64,000 nt of DNA from Zea mays (lineage: Eukaryota; Streptophyta; Magnoliopsida; Poales; Poaceae), in the NCBI RefSeq assembly GCF_902167145.1, contig NC_050100.1, positions 201,165,974 to 201,229,973 of the forward strand. The letters run 5' to 3'. Both the position numbers and the translations under genes were made by a program. Position 1 is the first letter of the stretch, and each line of letters opens with the position of its first letter. The notes under the pieces are model-generated. The model was not told the DNA's origin and did no database searches. It was given only the letters and a program-made list of their open reading frames with translations. Below, in pieces: positions 1 to 10,300 of this stretch.

Positions 1-631
1 TTAAAGGGGAGAGTTTAAGCAAAGGTGCAAGTCATGACCAAACCTTTGGCACAAAGTTAAGTAACTTATTAACCTACAATTATAGAGAGGAAACATTGCT
101 AAAAGACCCCTTAAGAAACCCCAAATCCATTCCCTAAGTAGAGAAAGAGCTAGAGCTCTCTAATTCTCTCTAAGTCAAAAACTACACCTAATCTAAAGAT
201 CCACCGTGTTCACCTTGAAGATGGCACCAAAACCACTTAAGTTCTATACCAAAAATGTGGCATACCACCTAGGGCACCCCCTGGAAAAAGTTGAGACCGA
301 GACCTTGACGTTTGACATGGCTTGGCATCACTTTTGTCGCACAGCGGGCAGGGGGACAAGCCAGATTTGGCGTCCACATATATTCTGACCCAGGGCTTAT
401 CTTCCCTTGGAACTCACATATGAGAGATAGCCATAGGTGCCAGGAAGAGGTCTGCGTCGGATTTTTGCCAAGATTCACACGTTTGCGATCTCAGCGGGCG
501 TTTGAACACGGGCAGATGAACACTTCCACGTGTTCGACGCGTTCTGCGTGCGCCAGAGCACGCCCGTGCCCGACCTCGCGTGCCCCGCGTCGCGCCAAAG
601 GCCAGCCGACGCCATGGCCCGCGCCCGCGCC

Positions 632-638
632 TATATAA
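632..638 (+). promoter_or_regulatory. TATA box of the Tekay-like 5' LTR
   Basis: TATATAA lies at the end of a GC-rich stretch and is repeated at the matching place in the 3' LTR (11160-11166). Transcription would begin about 30 bp downstream, leaving an R/U5 leader of about 3.4 kb. Confidence 0.6.
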
Positions 639-3558
639 TGCGTAGTGACCTTAACTGTACCCTTCCACGCACGCTCAACCTCACCGGAGCTCAAACTCAC
701 CGGCGTTTGCCCGTGCACGGCGTGTCCGCGGCCACCCGAGCCCCTGCCACCGTAGACCGGCCAACCAAGCCTTTCCCAACCCCGTCCCACCCTCGGAGAG
801 GACTAAGCACACCTCGGAGAGGACCAAGCCTTTCCCCGAGCAAGGAATCGAAGTTTGCTTTGCCGGAGAGGCTAGTCCACGGTCGCCGTACTCCCTCCGA
901 CCGCTGGCGAGCGTAGACCGGGTAAGCCACTGCGCCATTTTTCGATTCAATGCACAGATAGCCTCTACATCACCCTGTGAAGCTCACCGTGCCATTGGAT
1001 TGAACTAGATCGCCGTGAATTGGCCGGCACACCCGCCAACGACGAGAACTCCCGCCTGCGCACGTGGACCGAGCGATTCCGGCCATCCCCGTTGTCGAGC
1101 CATACATCGTTGTGACCGCCAGAGCCTCCCCGAGCCAACCCCGCCCCTCGCCAGACCTCTCTCACCGTCGGTAAGCCGCGCCGCCCTTTTCTTTCCCGCG
1201 GATACTGTTTACATTAGGGGAAGGACTTCGGGGAAGAAGAAGGAAAGGTCAGGGGGATTTTTGAACTGTCAGTGACTCAGGGGAATAGTGGCGCAGGGGT
1301 AGATTTGAGTGGGTTGATTTGTATTGAACCCAGGGTCCTCGGCGCAAAGTAGTTTTCCAGGAAACCTTTATTAAATCTGATTTAAATTTTGAACAGAACT
1401 TGAATAATTCATAACTTCTGTTTTATTCATCCAAATTTAGTCAAACCAATTTTGTCAGACTTTAAATAATGTAAACTGCTTAGGAAAAATATAAAACCCT
1501 TATGTACTACAGAAAACTTTAGGGTTCTGATTTAATTATTGTTTTGACCAAAAGCCAAATAATAGGAATAAAAATAGTTGCACTATTTGACTAAGGTTAG
1601 GAAAATTTGGAGAAGTTTATGTCCACCTACTAACCTGTTTAAAAATGCTAAATCTCTCTGTCCACCCCATTAAAAGTTAGTTTTTGCCATTTATTTTACC
1701 ATATGCTTAAGGTTAGAAAAATAGAAAAGGTGATTTAAATAATGAACCAGGGGGTACTCCTATTTTTGTTAGGGTACTTATTCAGTGTAGTTCACTAGAA
1801 AAATCTATGATACCCTGGTTTAGTATAAAATAAATAGGATACCTTTTATTTTAAGAAAACAAGAAAAACTTAGAAAAACCCTACAAAAATAACCCCAAGG
1901 TGAAAACACCCCAACCCTTGGGATAGTTAATGTTTTGTTATTAAGAACTTTTTCAAATAACAATGTAGTAGAAAGTGCCTTTTTGGCATTAAACTTTAGA
2001 AAATCATAACTAAATAACCATCCCTTAGCTTTCTATGATCTTTGGCACATAAGCCTATTATTACTGTTAAATGCCAACAGAAAAAACCCTTAGGACAGAA
2101 CCCACTCCTAATTAAGAGTTGTAGTGCAAAGTGGCCCATTTTACACAACTCTTGTTATTTTTGTCTAGAGCATAGCCTGTTTCAATTGAACCTCAAAGTC
2201 CTAGGACAAGCTATAATGACCAATGGCAACCCACTGTAATTTTTACAAAAATTTTGGAAAAAGTTAAACCAATGTTGTAGTTCAAACCTCCACTAGAAGT
2301 CATAAATAGAAAATAAAGAAAGGAAAACAAATAATGGAAAATGGTGTCATCCTAAAACCCTTTGTAAATTGTCCACTGAAATATATAAAGGAAATACCAA
2401 TCCACTATGCCTATCTCTAACAAGACCGAAACCTAGAGTGATAAGCATAAACCACTAAAAGCCACGTATGACCTAGAAACCCTAAGTTACTCATTAACTT
2501 AGTTTTCCTTCCTTTAGCATGATGTTATTAAAATCCTGCATAATCATGACATACATGTTCATTGCATTTCGATAGACTGTAACCTCGCTGACGGGGAGTA
2601 CGTCCTCGTGCCGGAGCAAGGAGCTACTCAGGAGGTAGCCCCGGATCCAGCACCCGAGCCTGCACCAGAGGATCTGCCTGCCACAGCCTTGGAAGGCAAG
2701 CCCCGGTTTATGCATAACCTGTTATTTATGTTATTTTAATATACTTAATGATTGTAGGATTGATTGTGCACTTAAGTGTAGGAGTTGTTTGAAACCCTAG
2801 TTGCATGATCTCAGGAATCCCATTGAGATGAATACTAGAATGCTAAGTCGAGTAGCTGCTTTATTCATTAGGATCTCGGTAGAAGTCGAGTGATTTTTCT
2901 AGCACTCGCGCGAGGTCAGGAAATTGGTTGTATCCACTTTCTTCTCATAATGATGCTGGGTTGTGGACAACAATCCATGGGGGTTGGTTGTCCACGGGAT
3001 GAAAATTGGAATAAGGATTAAGGTGTGGTACCGTGTGTCAAGCGTTTGAACGTACTAAACACATACCGAGAAATATGGTAAATCGGTAAGCCTAGTACCT
3101 GAGTGAACCTGCCCGCAGATTGCCCTCCTCACGTGACCTGAGACATGGTCTCCCATTCCGGTTATGGTGGGTACAAGTGCGGTCACTGCACGACGGCAGT
3201 CGGGGTCAGTGAGGCATTGTACGCCAAGGCGGTGAGCCCCTTTCGGTTGCCAGGGAACCGATGGGGACGGTTGATGTGTGTCGAATCGTCTACTTCTCGC
3301 AGCTAATGAGACTGCTTGATCCATGCTGCTACATTGAGTAACAAGTGGAATTATGATGAGATGATACAAGATGTTGATTGCTAAAAATGTTTGCTACTAT
3401 GTATCAGTAGATAGTACATCTTTGGCCTTAAGAGAGTCACACTTAATTTGACAAAGTTAAAAACTTGATTTAGAAACTCAGCTAGTGCTTTTGGCAGCCA
3501 AACCCCACAGCTAAATAGCTGCATGTCTAGAGGTAGAGGAGTAGACTCCTCACACCGG

Positions 3559-3614
3559 GTAAGTCTAGCTGAGTATTAGTATACTCAGCCTTGCTTGTGG
3601 CATAATTTTTACAG
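3559..3614 (+). other. Intron-like segment with a perfect hairpin in U5
   Basis: The segment starts with a consensus donor (G|GTAAGT) and ends with a T-rich acceptor (TTTTTACAG). Inside it 3568-3576 (GCTGAGTAT) and 3581-3589 (ATACTCAGC) form a perfect 9-bp stem with a 4-nt loop. The 56-nt length is short for a plant intron, so either splicing is rare here, the acceptor is used with a more distant donor, or the hairpin has another role. It is kept unchanged in the other LTR (hairpin 23110-23131). Confidence 0.4.
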
Positions 3615-4033
3615 GTTCTCTGGAGGACATGGTTGCTGGAGTGACTTGGTCGTCCATCTTGCCACCGGGTTGGACTGTCGAGTGGGACCCTACCTCGGCC
3701 GAGGAGGAGCATGAGGAGTGATGGGATAGGCTTCCCCATCTCTCTATTTATTTACCGTTAGTTTTATTCTGCTGCACTTCGAACAATGATGACTACTTTG
3801 CAATACTCCGATGGTGATGTAATAATTTAATACTCTTCCATGCATGATTTTATGCTTTATTGTATTTGCTCTATGACTCACCATCGAGTGAGATTGTGGT
3901 ACTTGATCCTGTCAGTGGCCGCGTCGGACTAGATCCGAGGGATTGACGAGTTATCCCCATTTAAGTGTAGTCCAGCCTCCAAGGCGGGACTTAGGCACTT
4001 AAGTTGGAATAATTCGGGTAGTTCCACCACAGC

Positions 4034-4045
4034 TGGTATCAGAGC
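4034..4045 (+). promoter_or_regulatory. Primer-binding site, initiator Met-tRNA type
   Basis: TGGTATCAGAGC is complementary to the 3' end of plant initiator methionine tRNA and lies two bases after the LTR end. It primes minus-strand DNA synthesis. Confidence 0.92.
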
Positions 4046-4456
4046 TTGTACCACCACAGAGGAATCAATAAAATATAAATACCATCCTTTTCCAAAGTAA
4101 AACTTGATAGAAACAAATGTTGGGTAGATCGTAGGACGATCAGGGTAGACCTAGGACGTGAAGCCATAGGATGATAGAAGGGTAGCTAGGTGGCTAAGTG
4201 TTTAAGCCCTACAGGTTGCTATAAGGGACGGGAGTTCTTCCCTATTCCCTTTATATTGATGTGAGGTCGTTCAGGACGAGCATGCATGCATTCTTAAATT
4301 AAATTAAACAAATGGAAAATTAAGTAAGGACTTAAATACAAAATGATGACCAACTAAGTACCCTAGTACCATTTTTATAATTAGAGAGAAGCTGAGTCTT
4401 ATTTTCTTGTTCTTTTTATAATTCTTTTTCTTTTACTTACGCTTAACCGTACACAG
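4046..4456 (+). other. Untranslated leader between primer-binding site and orf0
   Basis: No open frame of note. A small stem-loop at 4127-4141 (GATCGT, loop AGG, ACGATC) is followed by related GGACG/AGGATGAT motifs and by GCATGCATGC near 4280. This is where packaging or dimerisation signals are expected in LTR elements, which is an inference. The last ~60 bases are pyrimidine-rich and end in ACACAG right before the orf0 ATG, resembling a 3' splice site. Confidence 0.5.
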
Positions 4457-5326
4457 ATGAGTTCCCATGGATCCTCAGACGACGGGAATGCACTGTCCCA
4501 CACTGATGGGCTTGCACGAGAGGGCTTTCCCCGCATTTTGTGGGAGGTACTTCAGGGGGCCGGATACGCGACACCTCCTCAGTACGCGGTGCAGCATTTC
4601 GAGAAGCACCGAGTGCCCCGCTGTAGGGTGAGGATGACCCTGGAGCCTCATCCCCTACAGCCAGGCTGGCGTTCACTGGATTCTGAGTCCTTTGGATACC
4701 GGGCTGAGGACACGATCGAGGCGATTGCTCTGCACGGGTTGACCACGTTCTGTGGATTCCACCCCTTGGAGCTGTCTACCCACCCCATTGGCTTGTTCCC
4801 CGCAGAAAGGGAGGACGGCCCAATGTGGAAGAATCGGGTGGAGCATGCCAAGGACATCTGGGCTATCTACCCAGGTCAGACTGCTCACTTGACCGTGTGG
4901 TGCATGAATGCCCTGTACCATCTGCAAGTGATGCGTGGTGAGGCAATGTCCCATCTGATGGCACTATTGGAAGCGACTAAGATCACCCTGGACAACAGAG
5001 AGGAGCTTGTGGTGGACTTTTCCACTGAGATGGTGGAAAAGGACGTGCAGGTGGAGCAGCTATCCAATGAGATCCAAGAGCTGGAGGAATTAGTGGGGAC
5101 CAGGGAGAACACCATTGAGGTTCTCGAGGATCAGCTTATTAACACTCAGCAGCAGCTTGCTGAGGCTAATGAGCACCTGGATATGCATCACCAGGAGATC
5201 CAGGATATGGAGGCCAACGAGGACGTCAACATTGAGGGAGGAGAGGAGCTTGCCTCCAGCTTGGACACTACTGGCTCAGGGAGACCACCTTCCCCCGAGT
5301 CGAGTGTTGCCTCGTTCGCTCACTAG
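4457..5326 (+). CDS. orf0-like accessory protein upstream of gag (289 aa, coiled coil)
   Basis: An intact 289-codon frame sits between the primer-binding site and gag, where normal Ty3/gypsy elements have none. Residues 1-160 form a globular-looking part rich in Pro, His and aromatic residues with no motif I recognise. Residues about 170-255 are strongly heptad-like (many Leu, Glu, Gln; for example QLSNEIQELEELV), so a coiled coil is likely. The tail is acidic, then Ser/Pro-rich. I see no zinc finger, signal peptide or membrane segment. An ORF in this position is known from the rice RIRE3/RIRE8 group as orf0, with no established function. The start ATG directly follows a pyrimidine tract and CAG. 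The stop TAG directly precedes a donor-like GTATCA. It has stayed open although gag-pol behind it has six stops and a frameshift. Confidence 0.65.
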   Translation: MSSHGSSDDGNALSHTDGLAREGFPRILWEVLQGAGYATPPQYAVQHFEKHRVPRCRVRMTLEPHPLQPGWRSLDSESFGYRAEDTIEAIALHGLTTFCGFHPLELSTHPIGLFPAEREDGPMWKNRVEHAKDIWAIYPGQTAHLTVWCMNALYHLQVMRGEAMSHLMALLEATKITLDNREELVVDFSTEMVEKDVQVEQLSNEIQELEELVGTRENTIEVLEDQLINTQQQLAEANEHLDMHHQEIQDMEANEDVNIEGGEELASSLDTTGSGRPPSPESSVASFAH

Positions 5327-5628
5327 GTATCAGGAGTAGGGTTAGAAGTCAGTGATGGTAGGACTCCTCCCAGCTAGCTTAGCTTTTGCACCCTTGGGGT
5401 ACTAGGCTAGTTAGAGTTGAGTCTTTTGGGCCGTTGATTGTAATCGTGATAAACTCTTTTGGCAGCATGGTTGATGGATGATGTTAGTTTTAAATTTGGA
5501 AGGAAAGTTTATGCCTTTTTAAATCCTTTATGTTTATGTCGGAATCTATCAATTTGCCTTTGACTCTTTCACCGCGATTAAACCTTAAACTTGAAGATGT
5601 GTTATTGAGAGTGCATGTGATTTTTCAG
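5327..5628 (+). other. Spacer between orf0 and gag; possible 302-nt intron
   Basis: The spacer is AT-rich and holds no conserved frame. It begins right after the orf0 stop as CACTAG|GTATCA and ends as ATTTTTCAG|ATG at the gag start, so both ends look like splice sites. Removing it would put the gag ATG directly behind the orf0 TAG in the same frame. The spacer is seen directly; splicing is an inference. Confidence 0.4.
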
Positions 5629-6654
5629 ATGGCTAGGAGAGCGCGTCGTGGCCAGAATGAGCGCGTTCCTCCACCGCCGCCACCGCCTCCCACTCTGCAG
5701 GAGCTAATGGCTCAGCAGAATGAGATCTTGAGGTAGCTAGCTCAGCGTCAGCCACCACCTCAGCACTATGGTGGTGGAGATCATCAGCGTCACCCCGCGG
5801 CAGCTACCTACCAGGAGTTCCTCAGTACCCAGCCTCCTTTGTTCACCAGGGCAGAGGACCCACTTGATGCGGATGTGTGGTTGAGAGTAGTGGAATCCAA
5901 ATTCCCGCTACTCCATGGAGTTTGCTCAGAGGTCACAAAAGTCAGGTTCGCCACCCAGCAGCTTCGCGGACCCGCAAGGACTTGGTGGGACCATTTTCTT
6001 GCCATGCAGCCAGATGACCGAGAGGTAGAACGGAGAGAGTTCAAGGCCGCTTTCAGGGGACACCACATACCAGTTGGGATTATGGACCGAAAGCTCAACG
6101 AGTTTCTGGCACTCACTCAGGGCAACAGGATAGTATTGCAGTATGCTCAGGCTTTTAATGACCTGTGCCAGTATGCTGGATATCATGTAGATACGGACGA
6201 GAAGAAGAGAGATAGGTTCAGGAGGGGGCTCAGCACTAAGCTCCGTGACCTTCTCAACACCGTCAGGGCCAACAGCTACAATGAGTTGGTCAACATGGCC
6301 ATCTCTCAAGAGGATTGTATCATAGCTCGTCAGGCAGAAAAGAAGAGGAAGACCCCTGTGGCAGGACCCTCAGCTCTGCCACAGCGCTTCAGGATTGTGT
6401 CCGACACGCAGAACAGGGGACCCCAGCAGCAGCAAGGGAGATGGGTGATCCGACCATAGCAGCAGCAACAGCAGGCACCCAACCGCACCTAGTTTCCAGC
6501 TCAGAGGAACAATCAGCAGCAGCAGCAATATCGCCAGGCAATTGACAACAGGTGTTTCACATGCAGCAACACCGGACATTATGCCAAGAATTGCCCCAGG
6601 AACCAACAGAGGCAGGGGCAGAATGTGAATTAGAATCAAGGCAAGAGACAGAAG
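5629..6654 (+). pseudogene. gag of the Tekay-like element, four in-frame TAG stops
   Basis: The frame starts with a basic stretch (MARRARRGQ), then a Pro-rich run, then the conserved retrotransposon Gag core (5839-6330, with ARTWWDHF and the region around RDRFRRGL), a Gln-rich linker and one CCHC zinc knuckle at 6553-6594 (CFTCSNTGHYAKNC) for RNA binding. The capsid would form cytoplasmic virus-like particles. The frame is interrupted by TAG at 5734-5736, 6457-6459, 6490-6492 and 6631-6633. All four fit former glutamine codons, two of them within or next to a poly-Gln stretch. No other frameshift is visible. The same frame runs on into protease. The ATG at 5629 was chosen because it follows a splice-like TTTTTCAG and begins the basic Gag N-terminus. 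Not functional as it stands. Confidence 0.85.
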
Positions 6655-9600
6655 GTGCAAGTGAGGCAGGGCAGGCTGAACTTCACCACCATGGCTGATA
6701 TTCCAGAGGGGGCACCCGTCATGACTGGTATCTTTACAGTTTTGAATTATCCTGCTATTATTATTTTTGATTCTGGTGCATCGCATAGTTTTATCAGTGC
6801 CAAATTTAGTGCCAAGTGCCAGTTGCCCTTTCACCACACCGATGGGGGCATTACAATTTCAACACCAGGAGGCAGGGTTGCCACCTATCAAATCAACAGG
6901 CAAGTGCCTATAAAATTTGGTAGTCTTGTGATTAGAACCACCCTTCTCATCTTAGGATTGGATAGCATGGATATTATATTGGGAGCTGACTGGTTGACCA
7001 GGCATCAGGCAGTATTGGATATTGCAGCCAGGGCCATTGAAATTCATTCCCCTGCTTATGGCGAGACTGTTTTATATTTGCCTGATCAGGGTTGTACCCG
7101 TTCTTGTGCCTTCGTTATGATAGAATCCCCAGTGGAAAAGATCCCAGTGGTTTGTGACTACCAGATGTTTTTCCAGATGAATTGCCAGGGATGCCACCTG
7201 ACCGAGACATCGAGTTCGCAATCGAATTACAACCCGGGACTGCTCCTATCTCCAAGAGACCCTATAGGATGCCTCCCGCGGAATTGGCAGAATTGAAAAA
7301 GCTACTACAGGAGTTGTTGGACAAGGGATTTATTCGCCCAAGTACTTCACCATGGGGATATCCTGCCTTATTCGTAAAGAAAAAGGATGAAAGTTTGAGA
7401 ATGTGTGTTGATTACCGCCCTCTCAATGCGGTGACCATCAAGAACAAATACCCACTGCCCCACATTGATGTATTGTTCGATTAGTTGGTGGGAGCCAAGG
7501 TCTTCTCCAAAATAGACCTTCGCTCGGGTTACCATCAGATCAAGATCCGTGCCAGTGATATTCCCAAGACGGCTTTCTCTACCAGATATGGGCTCTATGA
7601 ATTTTTGGTGATGTCTTTTGGGCTGACCAATGCCCCGGCTTATTTTATGTACCTGATGAACTCAGTGTTCATGCCAGAGTTGGACAAATTCGTGGTCGTT
7701 TTCATTGATGATAATCTGGTCTATTCCAAGAATGAAGCCGAGCACACCAAACATTTGCATACTGTACTTCAGAGACTGCGTGACCATCAGTTGTATGCTA
7801 AATTGTCTAAATGTGAATTCTTGCTGAAGGAGATTAAATTCTTGGGTCATACAATTTCTCAGGATGGTATATTAGTTGATCCTGAGAAGGTACAAGAGGT
7901 AATGGATTGGAAACCCCCGACTACAGTGAGGCAGATTCGGAGTTTTCTGGGATTGGCAGGGTATTATCGACGATTTATTCCAAATTTCTCCAGGATTGCC
8001 AAGCCAATGACTGAACTATTGAAGAAGGGAGTCAAGTATGATTGGAGCCAAAAGTGCGAAGATGCTTTTCATACACTAAGTCAGCATTTGACCACAGCCC
8101 CAGTGCTGGCTCAACCTGACAACACCAAGCCCTTTGAAGTTTATTGTGATGCTTCTGGCACTGGTTTGGGATGTGTCTTAATGCAAGATAACAGAGTAAT
8201 TGCTTATGCCTCCCGAGCACTCAGACCCCATGAGCAGAACTACCCTACACATGATCTGGAGTTAGCAGCTGTGGTTCATGATCTCAAAATATGGAGACAC
8301 TACTTGATGGGAGCTCACTGTAACATTTACACTGATCATAAGAGCCTCAAATACATTTTCACTCAGGCAGATTTGAACATGAGGCTGAGGAGATGGTTGG
8401 AGTTAATCAAGGACTATGATTTAGAGGTGCATTACCATCCGGGCAAGGCCAATGTTGTGGCAGATGCCTTGAGCAGAAAGGCCCAGTGCAATTGTATGAG
8501 CATGGATGCAAGAGTTACCACCCTATGTGATGAATTGTGCAAGCTAAACCTGGAAGTTGTTTCTTCAGGTGACTTAAATTATATCTCGGTAGAGCCCACA
8601 TTGCAAGAGCAAATAGCCAGGGCACAGATCGAGGATAAGGGTGTTCAGGTTATCCAAGACATGATCAAGCAGAAGGCAGAAAAATACAAGTGCTTCCGTC
8701 AGGACAGCAAGGGAATTTTATGGTTTGGAGATCGATTGGTTGTTCCCAAGGACCCTGAACTTAGAAAGAGGATATTAGATGAAGCTCACCTTTCCAAATT
8801 CTTCATGCACCCTGGTAGCAACAAGATGTATCATGATCTCAGATCCTTATACTGGTGGACCAGGATGAAGAGGGAAATTTCCAAGTATATATCCGAGTGT
8901 GACACCTGCCAAAGGATTAAAGCCAGTCATTTGAAGGCAGCAGGCCCTTTGCAACCCCTTCCCATACCATCTTGGAAATGGGAGGACATTTGCATGGACT
9001 TTATCGTGGGATTGCCCAATACCTCCAGGCACCATGATTCCATTTGGGTTATTGTGGACAGGTTGACCAAGACCGCTCAATTCTTGCCAGTACACACCAC
9101 CCATAGGACAGAGAAGTATGCAGAGATCTACATTGACCAGATAGTTCGTCTGCATGGAATACCAAGGACTATAGTCTCAGACAGAGGAGCACCATTTGTG
9201 GTACGATTTTGGGAACAATTGCAGGAATCACTTGGGACCCATGTCATACGAAGCTCAGCATACCATCCCCAAACAGATGGCCAGACAGAAAGGGTAAACC
9301 AGATTTTGGAAGACATGTTGAGGGCATGTGTACTGCACTACGGAAAAGATTGGGATAAGTGTCTTTCTTTGGCAGAGTTTTCTTATAATAACAGCTACTA
9401 GTCCAGTCTAAAGATGGCACCTTTTGAAGCTTTATATGGGAGAAGATGTAGAACCCCGCTAAATTGGTCTCAAACAGGAGAGAGGGAAAAATTTGGGCCA
9501 GATTTGGTACTTGAAGTAGAGGCAAAGGTCAGAGTCATCAAGAAGAAGTTAGAAGCTGCTCAGGCCAGGCAAAAGAGCTATCATGACAAGAGGCGGAAGC

Positions 9601-10049
9601 CTCTGCAGTTTGAAGTGGGGGACCATGTTTATCTTAAGGTGTCACCCACCAAGGGTGTCCAGAGATTCGGGATCAAGGGCAAGTTAGCTCCTCGCTACAT
9701 TGGACCCTACGAGATCAAGGAGGCTTGTGGACCCGTAGCCTATCAATTGAAGTTGCCACCTAGCATGTCAGCTGTTCATGATGTGTTCCATGTATCTCAG
9801 CTGCGGAAATGTGTTCGCCTACCCACTGAAGTGCTACCTGAACCGGACATTGAGATAGAACTAGACTTGTCCTATCAAGAGTACCCCATCAAGGTATTGG
9901 AACAGAAGGAGAGATCAACGCGGGCAAGGTCAATCCGAATGTATAAGGTTCAGTGGAGTCACCATTCAGCAGAAGAAGCTACATGGGAGACTGAGAATTT
10001 TCTACGCTCTCGCTTCCCCGACTTTCTGCCCAAAGGAGTCGGTACGTAA
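6655..10049 (+). pseudogene. pol of the Tekay-like element (PR-RT-RNaseH-IN-chromodomain), one frameshift and two stops
   Basis: Domains in order: aspartic protease with DSGA at 6769-6780; reverse transcriptase with [13 protein letters not shown] and a FIDD box at 7701-7712, followed by Asn where relatives have a hydrophobic residue; RNase H (YCDASG near 8140, [10 protein letters not shown] near 8335); integrase with the HHCC zinc region (8785-8910) and the catalytic core ([25 protein letters not shown]); and a C-terminal chromodomain (about 9880-10035, KVQWSHHSAEEATWE) that in relatives targets heterochromatin. Breaks: one base lost near 7161 between PR and RT (frame 1 to frame 3), TAG at 7482-7484 inside RT, and TAG at 9399-9401 after the integrase core. 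Both stops stand where relatives have Gln. This copy cannot make a complete Pol. Confidence 0.92.
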
Positions 10050-10288
10050 CCCAAAACCCCACCCCCACCTGCCCTTTGAATACAATTATAAGAAAAATTT
10101 AGATAACAAGGGTAGTCTAAGTTGTGGATTTAACTTAAAAAGAACTTCCTTCTGAAGTTGCAAAGAGAATGACATTCGAAGAGCAGTTAACAAGAGAAAC
10201 TTGAGTAAAAGAAAGAGTACCACACCAACGCGCTTTCATGGCACCCCTCTAGAGGACTCTACCTAAAATCTCGGGACGAGATTCCTTT
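10050..10288 (+). other. 3' untranslated region of the Tekay-like element with a conserved-looking hairpin
   Basis: No gene. At 10267-10283 AATCTCG and CGAGATT form a 7-bp stem with loop GGA, just upstream of the polypurine tract. A GGACGAG-type motif in this position is usual in Del/Tekay elements as I remember them. Its role is unknown to me. Confidence 0.5.
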
Positions 10289-10300
10289 AAGGGGGGAGGG
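10289..10300 (+). promoter_or_regulatory. Polypurine tract of the Tekay-like element
   Basis: AAGGGGGGAGGG ends one base before the TGTAACACC start of the 3' LTR. It would prime plus-strand DNA synthesis. Confidence 0.85.

Larger units (their letters stand above)
1..4031 (+). repeat. 5' LTR of the Tekay-like element (partial, about 227 bp missing on the left)
   Basis: Matches 10529-14105 plus 23041-23571 nearly base for base and ends in CCACCACA two bases before the primer-binding site. The U3 part (to about 660) ends in a GC-rich promoter with a TATA box. The remaining ~3.4 kb is an unusually long R/U5 leader alternating GC-rich blocks (480-1200, 2580-2710, 3080-3340, 3520-3720) with AT-rich blocks (1330-2510, 2720-3050). 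Strong splice-like sites occur (GTAAGC at 922 and 1171, GTAAGT at 3559; acceptors ending at 2517 and 3614). The other LTR carries an extra block of about 50 bp near 13820-13890 that is absent here at about 3285. Several open frames of 60-130 codons exist on both strands, but none is supported as a gene. Confidence 0.93.

Noticed and set aside
269..1275. Overlapping open frames on both strands in the GC-rich LTR part (also 11019-11684)
   Set aside because: GC-rich sequence has few stops. The frames are Arg/Ala/Pro-rich, overlap each other, shift between the two LTR copies and match nothing I know.
3055..3369. Antisense 104-125 codon frame in the LTR (also 13599-13976)
   Set aside because: The two LTR copies differ by an internal ~50-bp block within it, no protein features are seen, and no promoter is apparent.
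4034..4045. tRNA gene fragment at the Met-tRNA-like sequences (also 15350-15361)
   Set aside because: Only the 3' complementary stretch is present, next to an LTR end: these are primer-binding sites.
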